Assembly: GCA_000383715.1 (NCBI GenBank)
Contig: KB911851.1
Location: 10,997 to 74,996 of the forward strand
Direction: 5' to 3'
Source of the DNA: Verrucomicrobia bacterium SCGC AAA164-E04
Lineage (GTDB): Bacteria; Verrucomicrobiota; Verrucomicrobiia; Limisphaerales; AAA164-E04
Length of the DNA: 64,000 nucleotides
Positions 47,116 through 55,805 of the stretch are shown one piece after another; position 1 is the first letter of the stretch, and every line of letters starts with the position of its first letter. The translations under genes and the position numbers were made by a program. The notes beneath the pieces were generated by a model, which saw only the letters and a program-made list of their open reading frames with translations, was not told the origin of the DNA and ran no database searches.

Positions 47116-48192
47116 ATGAAAATTAGACTCCAGATGATACTGATTGTTGCGCTGCACGCGTGCGCGTGCACCTGTATTGTGTCGGGTTCCGGACCGTCAT
47201 TGCCTGATCCTGACGGTCAATCGCCAGATATGACGAAGCCGGTCAAGGTTTATATCTTGATGGGGCAATCCAATATGTTGGGTTTCGGTCGTATTGAGCC
47301 GGGTCGAAAAGGCCCCGAAGGCTCCTTGTCTCACGCGGTAAGGGAAAAGGGGCTGTATTCTTACCTCATGGATGAAGATGGGGCTTGGACAGTGCGCAAT
47401 GATGTTCGCAATGTGCGAGTCATGGGAAGTGGGCTCGGCGGGATGCAGGTTTTTGTCAATGACTGGTTGACCATCGGACAAAGCAATATCGGACCGGAAA
47501 TTGGCATAGGCCATTACCTGGGCCAAGCAATCAATGAACCTGTTCTGCTGCTCAAGAGCTGTATTGGTAATCGAGCTCTGGGTTGGGATTTGTTGCCTCC
47601 GGGCAGCGAAGGATATGAATTCACCGATTCCAAGGGTGTGACCTGGGTGCATCCGGGTTACGAAGGTTCACCCGAGCGTTGGCAAAAAGGCACCGATCCC
47701 AAGAAGATTACTTGGTATGCAGGTATGCAATATGATGGGGACATTGCGAGAGTCAAAGAAGTATTGAGTGAACTCGATACGTATTATCCCGGCGCAGAGA
47801 AATACGAGATTGCAGGTTTCTTCTGGTGGCAGGGGGATCGTGACAGTCGAAGCGAAGCGCTCTCCGCCCATTACAAAACAAATCTTGTCCATCTCATCAA
47901 ACAATTGCGTAAGGATTTCAACGCGCCCGAAGCAAAATTCGTTTGTGCTTCCCTGGGGCAAACGAATAAGGACGACACAGGCAAAGGAAGGAAAATACTG
48001 GATGCCATGTTAGCCGTGGATAGCCGCTCCTCCAGTTATCCTGAGTTCAAAGGCAACGTAGCGGCAGTCTACAGCCACCCATTGTCCAAAGGCGGTAGTT
48101 CTGGCGGCCATTACAACGGCAATGCTGAAACCTACATGAACATCGGGGAAGCCATGGGGCTCTCTATGGTTGATCTGCTCAATAATTGGTAA
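47116..48192 (+). CDS. SASA/DUF303-family carbohydrate esterase (sialate O-acetylesterase-like)
   Basis: The protein of 358 residues has a signal peptide (MKIRLQMILIVALHACACTC). A non-canonical Cys-rich stretch might be a lipobox. The SGNH-type nucleophile block is LMGQSNMLGFG, with Ser at about residue 52. Later blocks are PEIGIGHYLGQ, FFWWQGDRD and the catalytic-His region GGHYNGNAETYMNIGEAMG. This family removes acetyl groups from sugars such as sialic acid or xylan. ATG 47116 is preferred over TTG 47041. The T7SS-like operon starts 118 bases later with no link in function that I can see. Confidence 0.84.
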   Translation: MKIRLQMILIVALHACACTCIVSGSGPSLPDPDGQSPDMTKPVKVYILMGQSNMLGFGRIEPGRKGPEGSLSHAVREKGLYSYLMDEDGAWTVRNDVRNVRVMGSGLGGMQVFVNDWLTIGQSNIGPEIGIGHYLGQAINEPVLLLKSCIGNRALGWDLLPPGSEGYEFTDSKGVTWVHPGYEGSPERWQKGTDPKKITWYAGMQYDGDIARVKEVLSELDTYYPGAEKYEIAGFFWWQGDRDSRSEALSAHYKTNLVHLIKQLRKDFNAPEAKFVCASLGQTNKDDTGKGRKILDAMLAVDSRSSSYPEFKGNVAAVYSHPLSKGGSSGGHYNGNAETYMNIGEAMGLSMVDLLNNW

Positions 48193-48294
48193 AAATGCTC
48201 CCTCAAAACTGATGTTGCCAAGTGAACCCAAATGTGTCCAATTGGTCTGATACTTGCTCCCATCCATTGCTGGAAGGGATTTTAGAAAACAAAT

Positions 48295-48301
48295 GGAAAG
48301 G
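48295..48301 (+). promoter_or_regulatory. Ribosome binding site of the first T7SS-like gene
   Basis: GGAAAGG lies 8 bases before the ATG at 48310. It decides the start and supports translation of this short protein. Confidence 0.6.
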
Positions 48302-48309
48302 CGACGCTG

Positions 48310-48582
48310 ATGTCAAAAGCAATCATGGATCCGGAAGAAGTTCGACGCTTCGCGAAGGAGTTGAAGCACTTTAATGCAGGCCTTCAGCAGGGAATGACTT
48401 TGCTGGATGCGCGGTTCAAGGCGCTTGGCGACAGTTGGCAGGATCAGGAACACCAACGCTTTGCAGAGGAATTCAGTCAGACCATCCGGGCTTTGAAGAA
48501 ATTTGTTGAAGTGTCGAACGAACATACTCCCTTCTTGCTTCGCAAAGCGCAGCGGATCGAGGATTATCTGGAGCAACGATAG
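48310..48582 (+). CDS. WXG100-like small helical protein
   Basis: The 90-residue protein is predicted to be almost all helix. A central turn GDSWQDQEHQRFAEEF (Trp at residue 43) separates two helices. Size, helical hairpin and a W-x-x turn with a following F-x-x-x-F are those of WXG100/ESAT-6 secretion substrates; here the turn is W-Q-D, not W-x-G. No signal peptide is present. It has a good ribosome binding site and ends 2 bases before the next gene. Together with the 69-residue protein at 49166 it could form an Esx-like heterodimer. Assignment is by pattern, not by search. Confidence 0.72.
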   Translation: MSKAIMDPEEVRRFAKELKHFNAGLQQGMTLLDARFKALGDSWQDQEHQRFAEEFSQTIRALKKFVEVSNEHTPFLLRKAQRIEDYLEQR

Positions 48583-48584
48583 CC

Positions 48585-49169
48585 ATGCCCTCAAAGGCTC
48601 AGATACATTCGGTGGACGCTTTGGAATTGTTCCGGGTGAAGCTAGTTCAGTACCTCGAAAAGTCGATCACGACCATGGATGAAGTCGGTAGCGATCTCAA
48701 GCGGACGCTGATCTGGCTGGAAGAACAGCAAAAACCTTTTTGGGAACATCAAGTGCGTCTCAAACGGCGTGCTCTGGAGGAGATGCGAAATGAAATCTTT
48801 GCAGCCAAGCTCTCACAGATGCGTCATTCCAGCGATGCACAGCAAGTAGCCCTTCAACGCGCCAAGCAAGCCTTTGAGGAAGCCGAAGAAAAGCTTCATC
48901 GAGTAAAAAAGTGGTGTCGTCGATATCAAAGCGACGTGGAACCGCTGGGGCGTGAAGTGGAAAAACTCCAAGCGGTCATGTTTCAGGACCTGAAACAAGG
49001 CGCCGCTCTCCTTGATCGAATCATTCGTACTTTGGAGGATTATGCGGATCGACGTAAATCGCTTGATTCGGATCGATCGGACATAGTTGAGGCTTTGGAG
49101 GGGGGAACTGGTTTGCCGGATCAGCGGGCTAGCGAAGTCAACAAGGAGTTGGGAGGGTCGGAATCATGA
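48585..49169 (+). CDS. Coiled-coil protein of T7SS-like operon
   Basis: The 194-residue protein has no signal peptide. It starts with VDALELFRVKLVQYLEKSITTMDEVGSDLKRTLIWLEEQQKPFWEHQVRLKRRALEE, then a long charged helix (about 55-150, rich in Gln, Glu, Lys and Arg). I recall similar proteins next to FtsK/WXG-like genes in Planctomycetota and Myxococcota, but no name exists for the family. The position between two WXG100-like genes suggests a chaperone, adaptor or LXG-like substrate. The start is 2 bases after the previous stop, and its stop overlaps the next ATG. Confidence 0.75.
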   Translation: MPSKAQIHSVDALELFRVKLVQYLEKSITTMDEVGSDLKRTLIWLEEQQKPFWEHQVRLKRRALEEMRNEIFAAKLSQMRHSSDAQQVALQRAKQAFEEAEEKLHRVKKWCRRYQSDVEPLGREVEKLQAVMFQDLKQGAALLDRIIRTLEDYADRRKSLDSDRSDIVEALEGGTGLPDQRASEVNKELGGSES

Positions 49170-49375
49170 GTTTGCACGCACGCAATCAATTAATGGCATT
49201 GACCAAAGATCTTCTTCGAACATGGGAACGAACCCGATCGGTTTGGAAAGATAGCAAGGCGGACGCATTCGAACGCGACTACATCAAGGAACTTGAATCA
49301 AGCGTGAACCGAGCCGTGCATGGGATGGAAAAGCTGGATGTTATCTTGAAGAAAGTGAGGAAAGATTGTGGCTAA
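49166..49375 (+). CDS. Second WXG100-like small helical protein
   Basis: The 69-residue protein is a predicted helical hairpin. The turn region is RSVWKDSKADAFERDYI, with W27-K-D where WXG100 proteins have W-x-G, and a following aromatic at the usual spacing. It is shorter than typical members (about 100 residues). The start has GGGAGGG upstream and overlaps the coiled-coil gene stop (ATGA). The stop lies inside the ATPase start (GTG 49368), so translation is coupled. Confidence 0.65.
   Translation: MSLHARNQLMALTKDLLRTWERTRSVWKDSKADAFERDYIKELESSVNRAVHGMEKLDVILKKVRKDCG
49357..49360 (+). promoter_or_regulatory. Ribosome binding site that points to GTG 49368
   Basis: GAGG at 49357-49360 lies 7 bases before the GTG at 49368. 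It supports translation beginning in the frame MAKILTAGQSISTLEKLRQTMEELG rather than at the TTG at 49366, which lies in the frame of the ATPase body. This is the key sign that the long gene needs a frameshift. Confidence 0.6.
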
Positions 49376-52300
49376 AATACTCACAGCAGGTCAATCGATC
49401 TCAACCTTGGAAAAGCTCCGCCAGACCATGGAGGAGCTGGGGGGGGCGCGAGAAGGCGTTGATCGCATCACGCGATCGCGAATTAAAGTCCATTCAGCAA
49501 AAATCTGCGTTGGAAAACGCGCGCTTCAAACGACAGGCTGAAGCTGAAACACAAAAGGCGATGGAAGCTCTGAATGAGGAGCGCATTCGACTCGAATCCC
49601 ACTTTGCCGCGCGCAAGGTTCGTATTGATCATGCTTATGAGAATGCGCAGAAGGCATTGAATGAGACCGCCGAGCAAACGCGCAGTCAACAGAAGTATGA
49701 AAATCAAAAAGAACTTTTGCAGGCCAATCGCGCGCATGAAGCGGACCTGCAATCGGTGGATCATGCCGGGAAATCTTTTTCGGCTGAATTATCAAATGAG
49801 ACCCAGCGTCTTGAGAGTAGTGGTGGGCTTGGTTGGAGGGTTTTCAAAGGTTATGGTAATTTCAGGAAGTGGCTGCGAGATGGAGGACAACCTTCTCCTG
49901 GCGAAGTAAGCATCCAAGATGAGCATGCATTGCTTGAGTCATTGAAATCCCAGTTGACTGAGCTCGAATCGTCTCTCGCTTTTTCCGTTCACAACGCTCT
50001 GGCCCGCATCTTCTCCTTCGTCTCCATCTGGCTGATCCTGTGTTGCCTTGGCATTGGCGGAGTGATTGTATTCCTGTTACCACAGGTATCCGATGCCATT
50101 GGTGCAACTCAGAACCGGATCTTGATGGGGTTCGGGGGTATGGGGGGGCTGGTAATGATTGTATACGCGATGGGCTACATCCTGGCCCAAGGTGCCGCAC
50201 GCTCCTTCGTGAATTTATTCGCAAATTGCACCGGCTTGATCGAACAATGCCAAGTTGCCGCCAATCGAAGTCGTGAGGATGCCACGGCCTCTGCGCGCGA
50301 AGTTCTTCAGACCATTGAAAGCCGTCTCGAAGTCGCATGGCTTGATGCCGATGTTTCGGCGACAGAACAATGTGAACGCGGACTCAACAAGCTGTTACCC
50401 CAGCGAAACCGTTTGGTGGCGCGGCATGAATCGATGCTTGCCACTGCGCTGAAACGCTTGGGTGAGAGCAGGTCCTCAGGATTGGATGATGGAAATTTTG
50501 CTTTCCACGAGAAGGATGAAAAAGGTGAAAGGGATCAACAGGACTTGCAGACTGAGGTCATACGTCGTTTTGATCAGGAAATCGGAGACGTCGTTTCTGA
50601 TTGGAATCGATTGATTCCTGCGTGGTGTTCAGACCTCAACACAAGTCGGGAATCCGTTCGGCAGATGGAACAGACGTGGAATACCGCATCCACGCAGGGA
50701 TGGGAAGTTCCGCTTTCAGGGGAACCGGCTGGCTGCTTTGCTCAAATCACAATCGATTGGAAAGAATTTGCCCCATCGGTTCCTGTTGATTCGAGCATGC
50801 ACTTGCCAAAAGGCGCATGTTTGCAAGTACCCATGGTCTTCAAGATGCCCTTGGGAGAATCGGTTTTGTTTGAATCAGAAGGACCAGCTCCTGAGCAAAT
50901 TATCGAGGCCATCAATCATACCGCGCTGGAGCTCCTGTTGACCGCTCCTGCAGGGCGGATGAGGTTTACCCTGATCGATCCGGTCGGTCTGGGTAAAAAC
51001 TTTGCAGGGTTGATGCACCTTGCCGATTATGACGATCAGTTGATCAATCGACGTATCTGGACCCAACCGAATCAAATTGAACAGTGCCTGCTCGATTTGA
51101 CGGAACACATGGAGAAGGTGACACAAATGTATCTCCGCAATGAATACGACACGCTGGCCGAATACAATCAAGTCGCAGGCAATATCGCGGAAAAATATCA
51201 TGTGCTGGTCGTTTCTGATTTTCCCACGGGATTCAGTGAATCTGCCTTGCGTAAATTACATAATATCGCCGTCAGTGGAGCCCGCTGCGGGGTGTTCTTG
51301 CTTCTGCATCGTGACCGTCGTCAGGCAATGTCCGAAGACGCTGTGGTTCACGACCTGCGCGAACATTGTGTTTGGATTCAATCACAAAAGAAGGGATATC
51401 GATTAGGGGCGCATGCATGGACGGGCGTTCATTTGAATTGGATGGATCGAGTCAAATTTCAGGACACGGTTCATCTTATCCATCAGATAGGTCAAGCCAA
51501 TGTCGATTCGAATCGCGTGGAGGTTCCGTTCTCGCAAATCACTCCCAAGCCTGATGCATGCTGGACTCAAGATACCAGCGCTTCATTGAAGGTTCCCATT
51601 GGGCGGACAGGTGCTTCGAAATTGCAGTATCTGACGCTCGGTAAAGGCACTCAGCAGCATGCCCTCATTGCTGGGAAAACTGGTTCAGGTAAGTCAACTT
51701 TATTTCATGTCATCGTCAGCAATCTTGCACTTTGGTGTAGTCCAGACCAGGTCGAGTTCTATCTCATCGATTTCAAGAAAGGCGTTGAATTCAAGTGTTA
51801 TGCTGCGCATAAACTGCCTCATGCCCGCGTGGTTGCGATTGAGAGCGATCGTGAATTCGGCCTCAGCGTGTTGGAGCGAGTGGACCAGGAACTCCGTCGG
51901 CGTGGAGACTTGTTCCGTGAAAAAGGGGTCCAGGATCTAGCGAGGTATTGTTCCGCTGAGGATACACAGCCCCTGCCTCGCACACTCCTGATGATTGATG
52001 AATTTCAGGAATATTTTGTCGAAGATGATCACGTGGCTCAAAACGCAGCGGTTTTGCTGGATCGTATTGTTCGCCAAGGGCGCGCGTTCGGGATTCATGT
52101 GATTCTGGGATCGCAGACGCTGGGGGGCGCCTACACCCTGGCTCGCACTACTTTTGCCCAGATGGCGGTTCGCATTGCACTTCAATGTGATGAGGCGGAT
52201 TCTTATCTGATCATGGATGAGAACAATGCCGCACCCAGACTTCTCTCCCGTCCTGGTGAAGGAATATACAACAACAGAAACGGCGCAGTGGAAGGAAACA

Positions 52301-53301
52301 GTCCGTTCCAGACGGTCTGGCTGAATGACGACGAGCGAGACACATATCTACAACAGGTGAGCACCCTGGCTCAAAACCATGCGTCGAAGGAAACGGGTCC
52401 TGTGGTCTTTGAGGGGAACGCCCCCGCCGATATCAGGGATAACCATGAGCTTGCCGTCGCCCTGGGGATCGAACCTTCCGGCGGTCCAGAAGAGACCTGC
52501 GCCTGGCTGGGGGCTCCCAATTCCATTAAGGGTCCGACAGGCGCTGCCTTTGGTGCGCAAAGCAGCAGTAACCTTCTGATCATCGGTCAGAATGAAGAGA
52601 TGGCCTTTTCAATGATCATCAGTAGTTTGATTTCGCTTGCGGCACAACAATCCTCAGATCGGGCCGAGTTCATTGTTCTGGATGCCTTTCCAGATCATTC
52701 TGCCAAGCGTGAGATGATGGATCAGGTCATCGCCATGCTGCCGCATCGAGTCAGGTCATTGAAGGATGAGCGACTTGAGGACATCATGGAGCGACTTGAA
52801 ACCCATATGGATCAGCGTACCGAGCATGGAGCCGTTCATGGCGAAATATACTTCATCGTGATTGGACTTCAGTTGTTCAAGAAGCTAAGGCCCGAGGACG
52901 AATTCAGTTTTTCCGTAAATGACGAAGAAGGTGACTCAAAGCCTGGTGCCGTATTGGATCGAATCATTCGTGAAGGATCCAGCCTTGGGGTTCGGGTTTT
53001 AGCGACGATGGATTCCTACAACAGTAGTCAACGATTTCTAAACCGAAAAGCACTCTCGGAATTTGAGATGCGCGTGCTTTTTCAGATGAGTGCGAACGAT
53101 TCAGCGGCGTTGATCGATCATACCAAGGCCAGTCAATTGGGACTTCATCGGGCTCTTTTCTACAACGAACGACGTGGATATACTGAGGTGTTTCGCCCCT
53201 ATGCCATGCCCGATGGATCCTGGCTATCCAATGTACGAGACCATTTTGGAAAACGTTCGGCGCGCCTCAGTAAAAGCTCCGGAGATACCTGCACTCCCTA
53301 G
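49368..53301 (+). CDS. FtsK/SpoIIIE (EssC/EccC-like) secretion ATPase with apparent frameshift at a G8 tract
   Basis: The body (about 1310 residues) has an N-terminal coiled coil, two membrane helices (near residues 215-240 and 254-278), more coiled coil, then three ATPase-like modules. The first lacks a P-loop (MRFTLIDPVGLGKNFAGLM). The second is complete: Walker A GKTGSGKST (51673-51699, about residue 770) and Walker B LLMIDEF (about 874). The third is degenerate (NLLIIGQNEEMAFSMI). This is the layout of T7SS motor EssC/EccC. GTG 49368 with GAGG upstream opens a frame (MAKILTAGQS...EELG) that stops near 49541. The body lies in the frame +1 to it, and the switch falls at eight G (49439-49446). 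One G less restores one protein. Confidence 0.8.
49439..49446 (+). repeat. Eight-G tract at frameshift point
   Basis: Eight consecutive G residues lie in codon 24-26 of the ATPase gene. Reading the GTG-started frame past it gives a stop about 30 codons later; reading with one fewer G enters the ATPase frame. Similar G-runs occur at 12659-12667 (nine), 42282-42289 (eight) and 53829-53835 (seven), but those keep their genes in frame. Confidence 0.6.
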
Positions 53302-53532
53302 TTCTGTGGCTTTCCACATGGCTTGCTCCCAACTCATGAACGTGGGACGTGAAAAGACTTCGCTCAAGAGAGTGCATGAAAACGGTTCACGTATTTGCAA
53401 ATGAATGGCCACGAACTCCGAGAAGAGAAATGGATTCACTGATCCAGGCATCAATCTTAAGTTTTCATTGGGTTCCAAAATGTATACTCGCCTTTGATTT
53501 ACATTTGGATTAATGTGGATGCTATTGAGAGT

Positions 53533-55023
53533 ATGAAACAGATTAGCACTTCCTCAGCAAGTTTCGCATCAGCGAAAAAAACACGACGGCATTTCTTGAA
53601 GGACGGCCTGGTAACGCTCGCCACCATCAGCATCTTACCCAGCCATGTCATTCGCGGGCAGTCCGAGCTCAGGGATAAGGACGGGAAACTTGTTCGTGCT
53701 CGCTCAGTTGTTCCCAGTGAACGCGTGCGACTGGCATGCTGTGGAATTGGTAATCAAGGCGGTAGTGACCTGCGTGCGATGCACCAGACAGGTTTGGCCG
53801 ACATTGTTGCTCTTTGTGATGTGGATTTGGGGGGGCCTCATACACTCAAAAGCCTCAAGGCATTTCCAGATCTTCCCAAGTTTCAGGATTTCAGGGAAAT
53901 GTTCGATCAGATGGGGGATTCCATCGATGCTGTCACGGTTGGGACGCCTGACTTCTCACACTTTCCAATCGCGATGCTTGCGATGTCCATGGGGAAACAT
54001 GTTTACGTGGAAAAACCGCTCACGCGCACTTTTCAGGAGTCAGAGCTTTTGATGCGTGGTGCCAAAAAATACGGTGTTGTCACACAGATGGGCAATCAGG
54101 GGCACTGTCAGGATAACTATTATCAGTTCAAGACATGGGTGGAAAAGGGGATCATTCAGGATGTACGTGAAATAACCGCGCACATGAACGGAGGGCGTCG
54201 TTGGCACGGATGGGACACATCCATGACTGCTTTTCCAAAGGGGCAATCGATTCCGGATACGCTGGATTGGGACACCTGGCTGATGACCGCTCGCCATCAC
54301 GATTACCATCGGGATTTCGTCCGTGGTCAATGGCGTTGCTGGTATGATTTCGGTATGGGAGCCCTCGGAGATTGGGGTGCGCATATCATGGATGGCTTCC
54401 ATCAATTTCTGGACCTTGGTTTACCTGAAGAAGTCACTCCCATCAGGATTGATGGACACAACCCATTGATCTTCCCGCAAGCTTCCACACTTGAATTTAA
54501 ATTCCCAGCTCGAGGCAAAATGCCAGCGACAAAAGTCACTTGGTATGATGGAAAAGAAAACCACCCAATGGTTCCTGAAGGTTATGGTGACATTAAGATC
54601 GACCGCGATGTCAATCCCGTAAATGGACGTGTGATGCCTGCACAGGAATTACCTGCAGGAAAGGAAATCTACGGCAAGGATCTTATATTCAAGGGGCATT
54701 CACACGGGAGTACCCTGTCGATCATCCCCAAAGAAAAAGCAGCCGATCTCTCGACTGATTTGCTGAGTTATCCGAGAAATACAACTAATCATTACGAAAA
54801 TTTCCTGAAGGCATGCCAAGGCCTTGAACCCACCCTGTCCCCGTTTGAAGTTTCCGCGCCATTGAGTCAGGTCTTCTGCCTAGGTGTGATCGCCCAAAAA
54901 TTGAACACCCGACTCAAATTTGATCGGCAAAATAAGCAGATAACGAATCATGCGGTTGCGAACCACTGGCTAAAAGGAGCGAGCCCCAGGAAAGAATGGG
55001 AAGAGTTTTATCGCCTTGCTTGA
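53533..55023 (+). CDS. Gfo/Idh/MocA-family oxidoreductase with Tat-like signal
   Basis: The protein of 496 residues begins with a twin-arginine signal (KKTRRHFLKDGLVTLATISIL). The NAD(P)-binding fold follows: VRLACCGIGNQGGSDLRAM, then ALCDVD, DAVTVGTPDFSHFPIAMLAMSMGKHVYVEKPL (the catalytic Lys motif). Later blocks are QMGNQGHCQDNY and WYDFGMGALGDWGAHIMDGFH. Members oxidise or hydrolyse sugars by an NAD-dependent route. Tat export with bound cofactor is known for glucose-fructose oxidoreductase. Start is ATG 53533; the longer TTG 53494 adds a hydrophilic extension. Monocistronic by gaps. Confidence 0.87.
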   Translation: MKQISTSSASFASAKKTRRHFLKDGLVTLATISILPSHVIRGQSELRDKDGKLVRARSVVPSERVRLACCGIGNQGGSDLRAMHQTGLADIVALCDVDLGGPHTLKSLKAFPDLPKFQDFREMFDQMGDSIDAVTVGTPDFSHFPIAMLAMSMGKHVYVEKPLTRTFQESELLMRGAKKYGVVTQMGNQGHCQDNYYQFKTWVEKGIIQDVREITAHMNGGRRWHGWDTSMTAFPKGQSIPDTLDWDTWLMTARHHDYHRDFVRGQWRCWYDFGMGALGDWGAHIMDGFHQFLDLGLPEEVTPIRIDGHNPLIFPQASTLEFKFPARGKMPATKVTWYDGKENHPMVPEGYGDIKIDRDVNPVNGRVMPAQELPAGKEIYGKDLIFKGHSHGSTLSIIPKEKAADLSTDLLSYPRNTTNHYENFLKACQGLEPTLSPFEVSAPLSQVFCLGVIAQKLNTRLKFDRQNKQITNHAVANHWLKGASPRKEWEEFYRLA

Positions 55024-55181
55024 GTTGGGTGCGACCTGATCCCATATTTCCTCAGGTATACTGCGGATCAATCAATGTTGAACGCGGGAAGCCCTTGGCT
55101 CCTGGTTGATTGCTGGCTTACTTTTGATGAGGTCAACATTGAAACGTTCCTGACCCCCTGAGGGAAACGAGGTATCGTGAC

Positions 55182-55547
55182 CTAGTAATTTTTTTTTCTG
55201 GCAATAGGGATCTTTAAGTGTGCCCTCACCAGTGGATCATTGGCCAGCTCGCTGCGGTGGTATGTACGGACCCGTTGTCGAAAAGATTCGATGACTCCAC
55301 TGTTCAAAGCCAAATAATAGTCATCCAGCCGAATGACAACGGAAGAAAGAACACCGTCAAGTACGGAAGACTGCTCAAGGATGATGACTTTCTTATCAGA
55401 TTTTGCCGCGGCAATGCCAGACGGCGTGCCTCCGACAATGATCATATTCTAGGTTGTGGGGCTTTTCGGGGCAGTTTGGCCGTCAAGGGCTGCATCCTCG
55501 GGCTGGATATTGCGAAACAACACCAAGGCCAGCACCATGTTTAACAT
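55182..55547 (-). pseudogene. Remnant of an FAD-dependent oxidoreductase gene
   Basis: A minus-strand frame reads a signal-like start (MLNMVLALVLFRN, ATG at 55547), then a TAG stop, then MIIVGGTPSGIAAAKSDKKVIILEQSSVLDG in the same frame. This is the start of an FAD_oxidored protein (GxGxxG-like motif) with a short deletion after GIAAA and with Tyr or similar replaced by a stop. The frame ends at 55182 after about 100 codons of a protein usually near 500 long, so most is deleted. The intact relative at 370 is of the same superfamily. The next genes on both sides are unrelated. Confidence 0.7.
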
Positions 55548-55805
55548 CTGAATACAACTTTTCATGGAGTCAATTCATGCACAATTTCGGTGGTCCTTAT
55601 AAGGCCAGTGTTTTATTTCTTGTTCAATTTCAATTCCATACCGCAGTTTCCATTTTGTTTGTTCCCCCTCAGCTCATTCATTTTCCATTGATGGAAGGAC
55701 TGCAATGAAGGCAGCGGACGGAAGTATACCCATGGCACGATCGCAGATCTTTTTTCTTATGCTTACTTTTCAAATATGGATTGTGGCTTATTCTCTGGCC
55801 AGCTT

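Noticed and set aside
49366-49440. TTG 49366 as start of the ATPase
   Set aside because: Its first 25 residues are Trp/Ser/Arg-rich and read as a shadow of the GTG 49368 frame, which has the ribosome binding site and a helix-like start.
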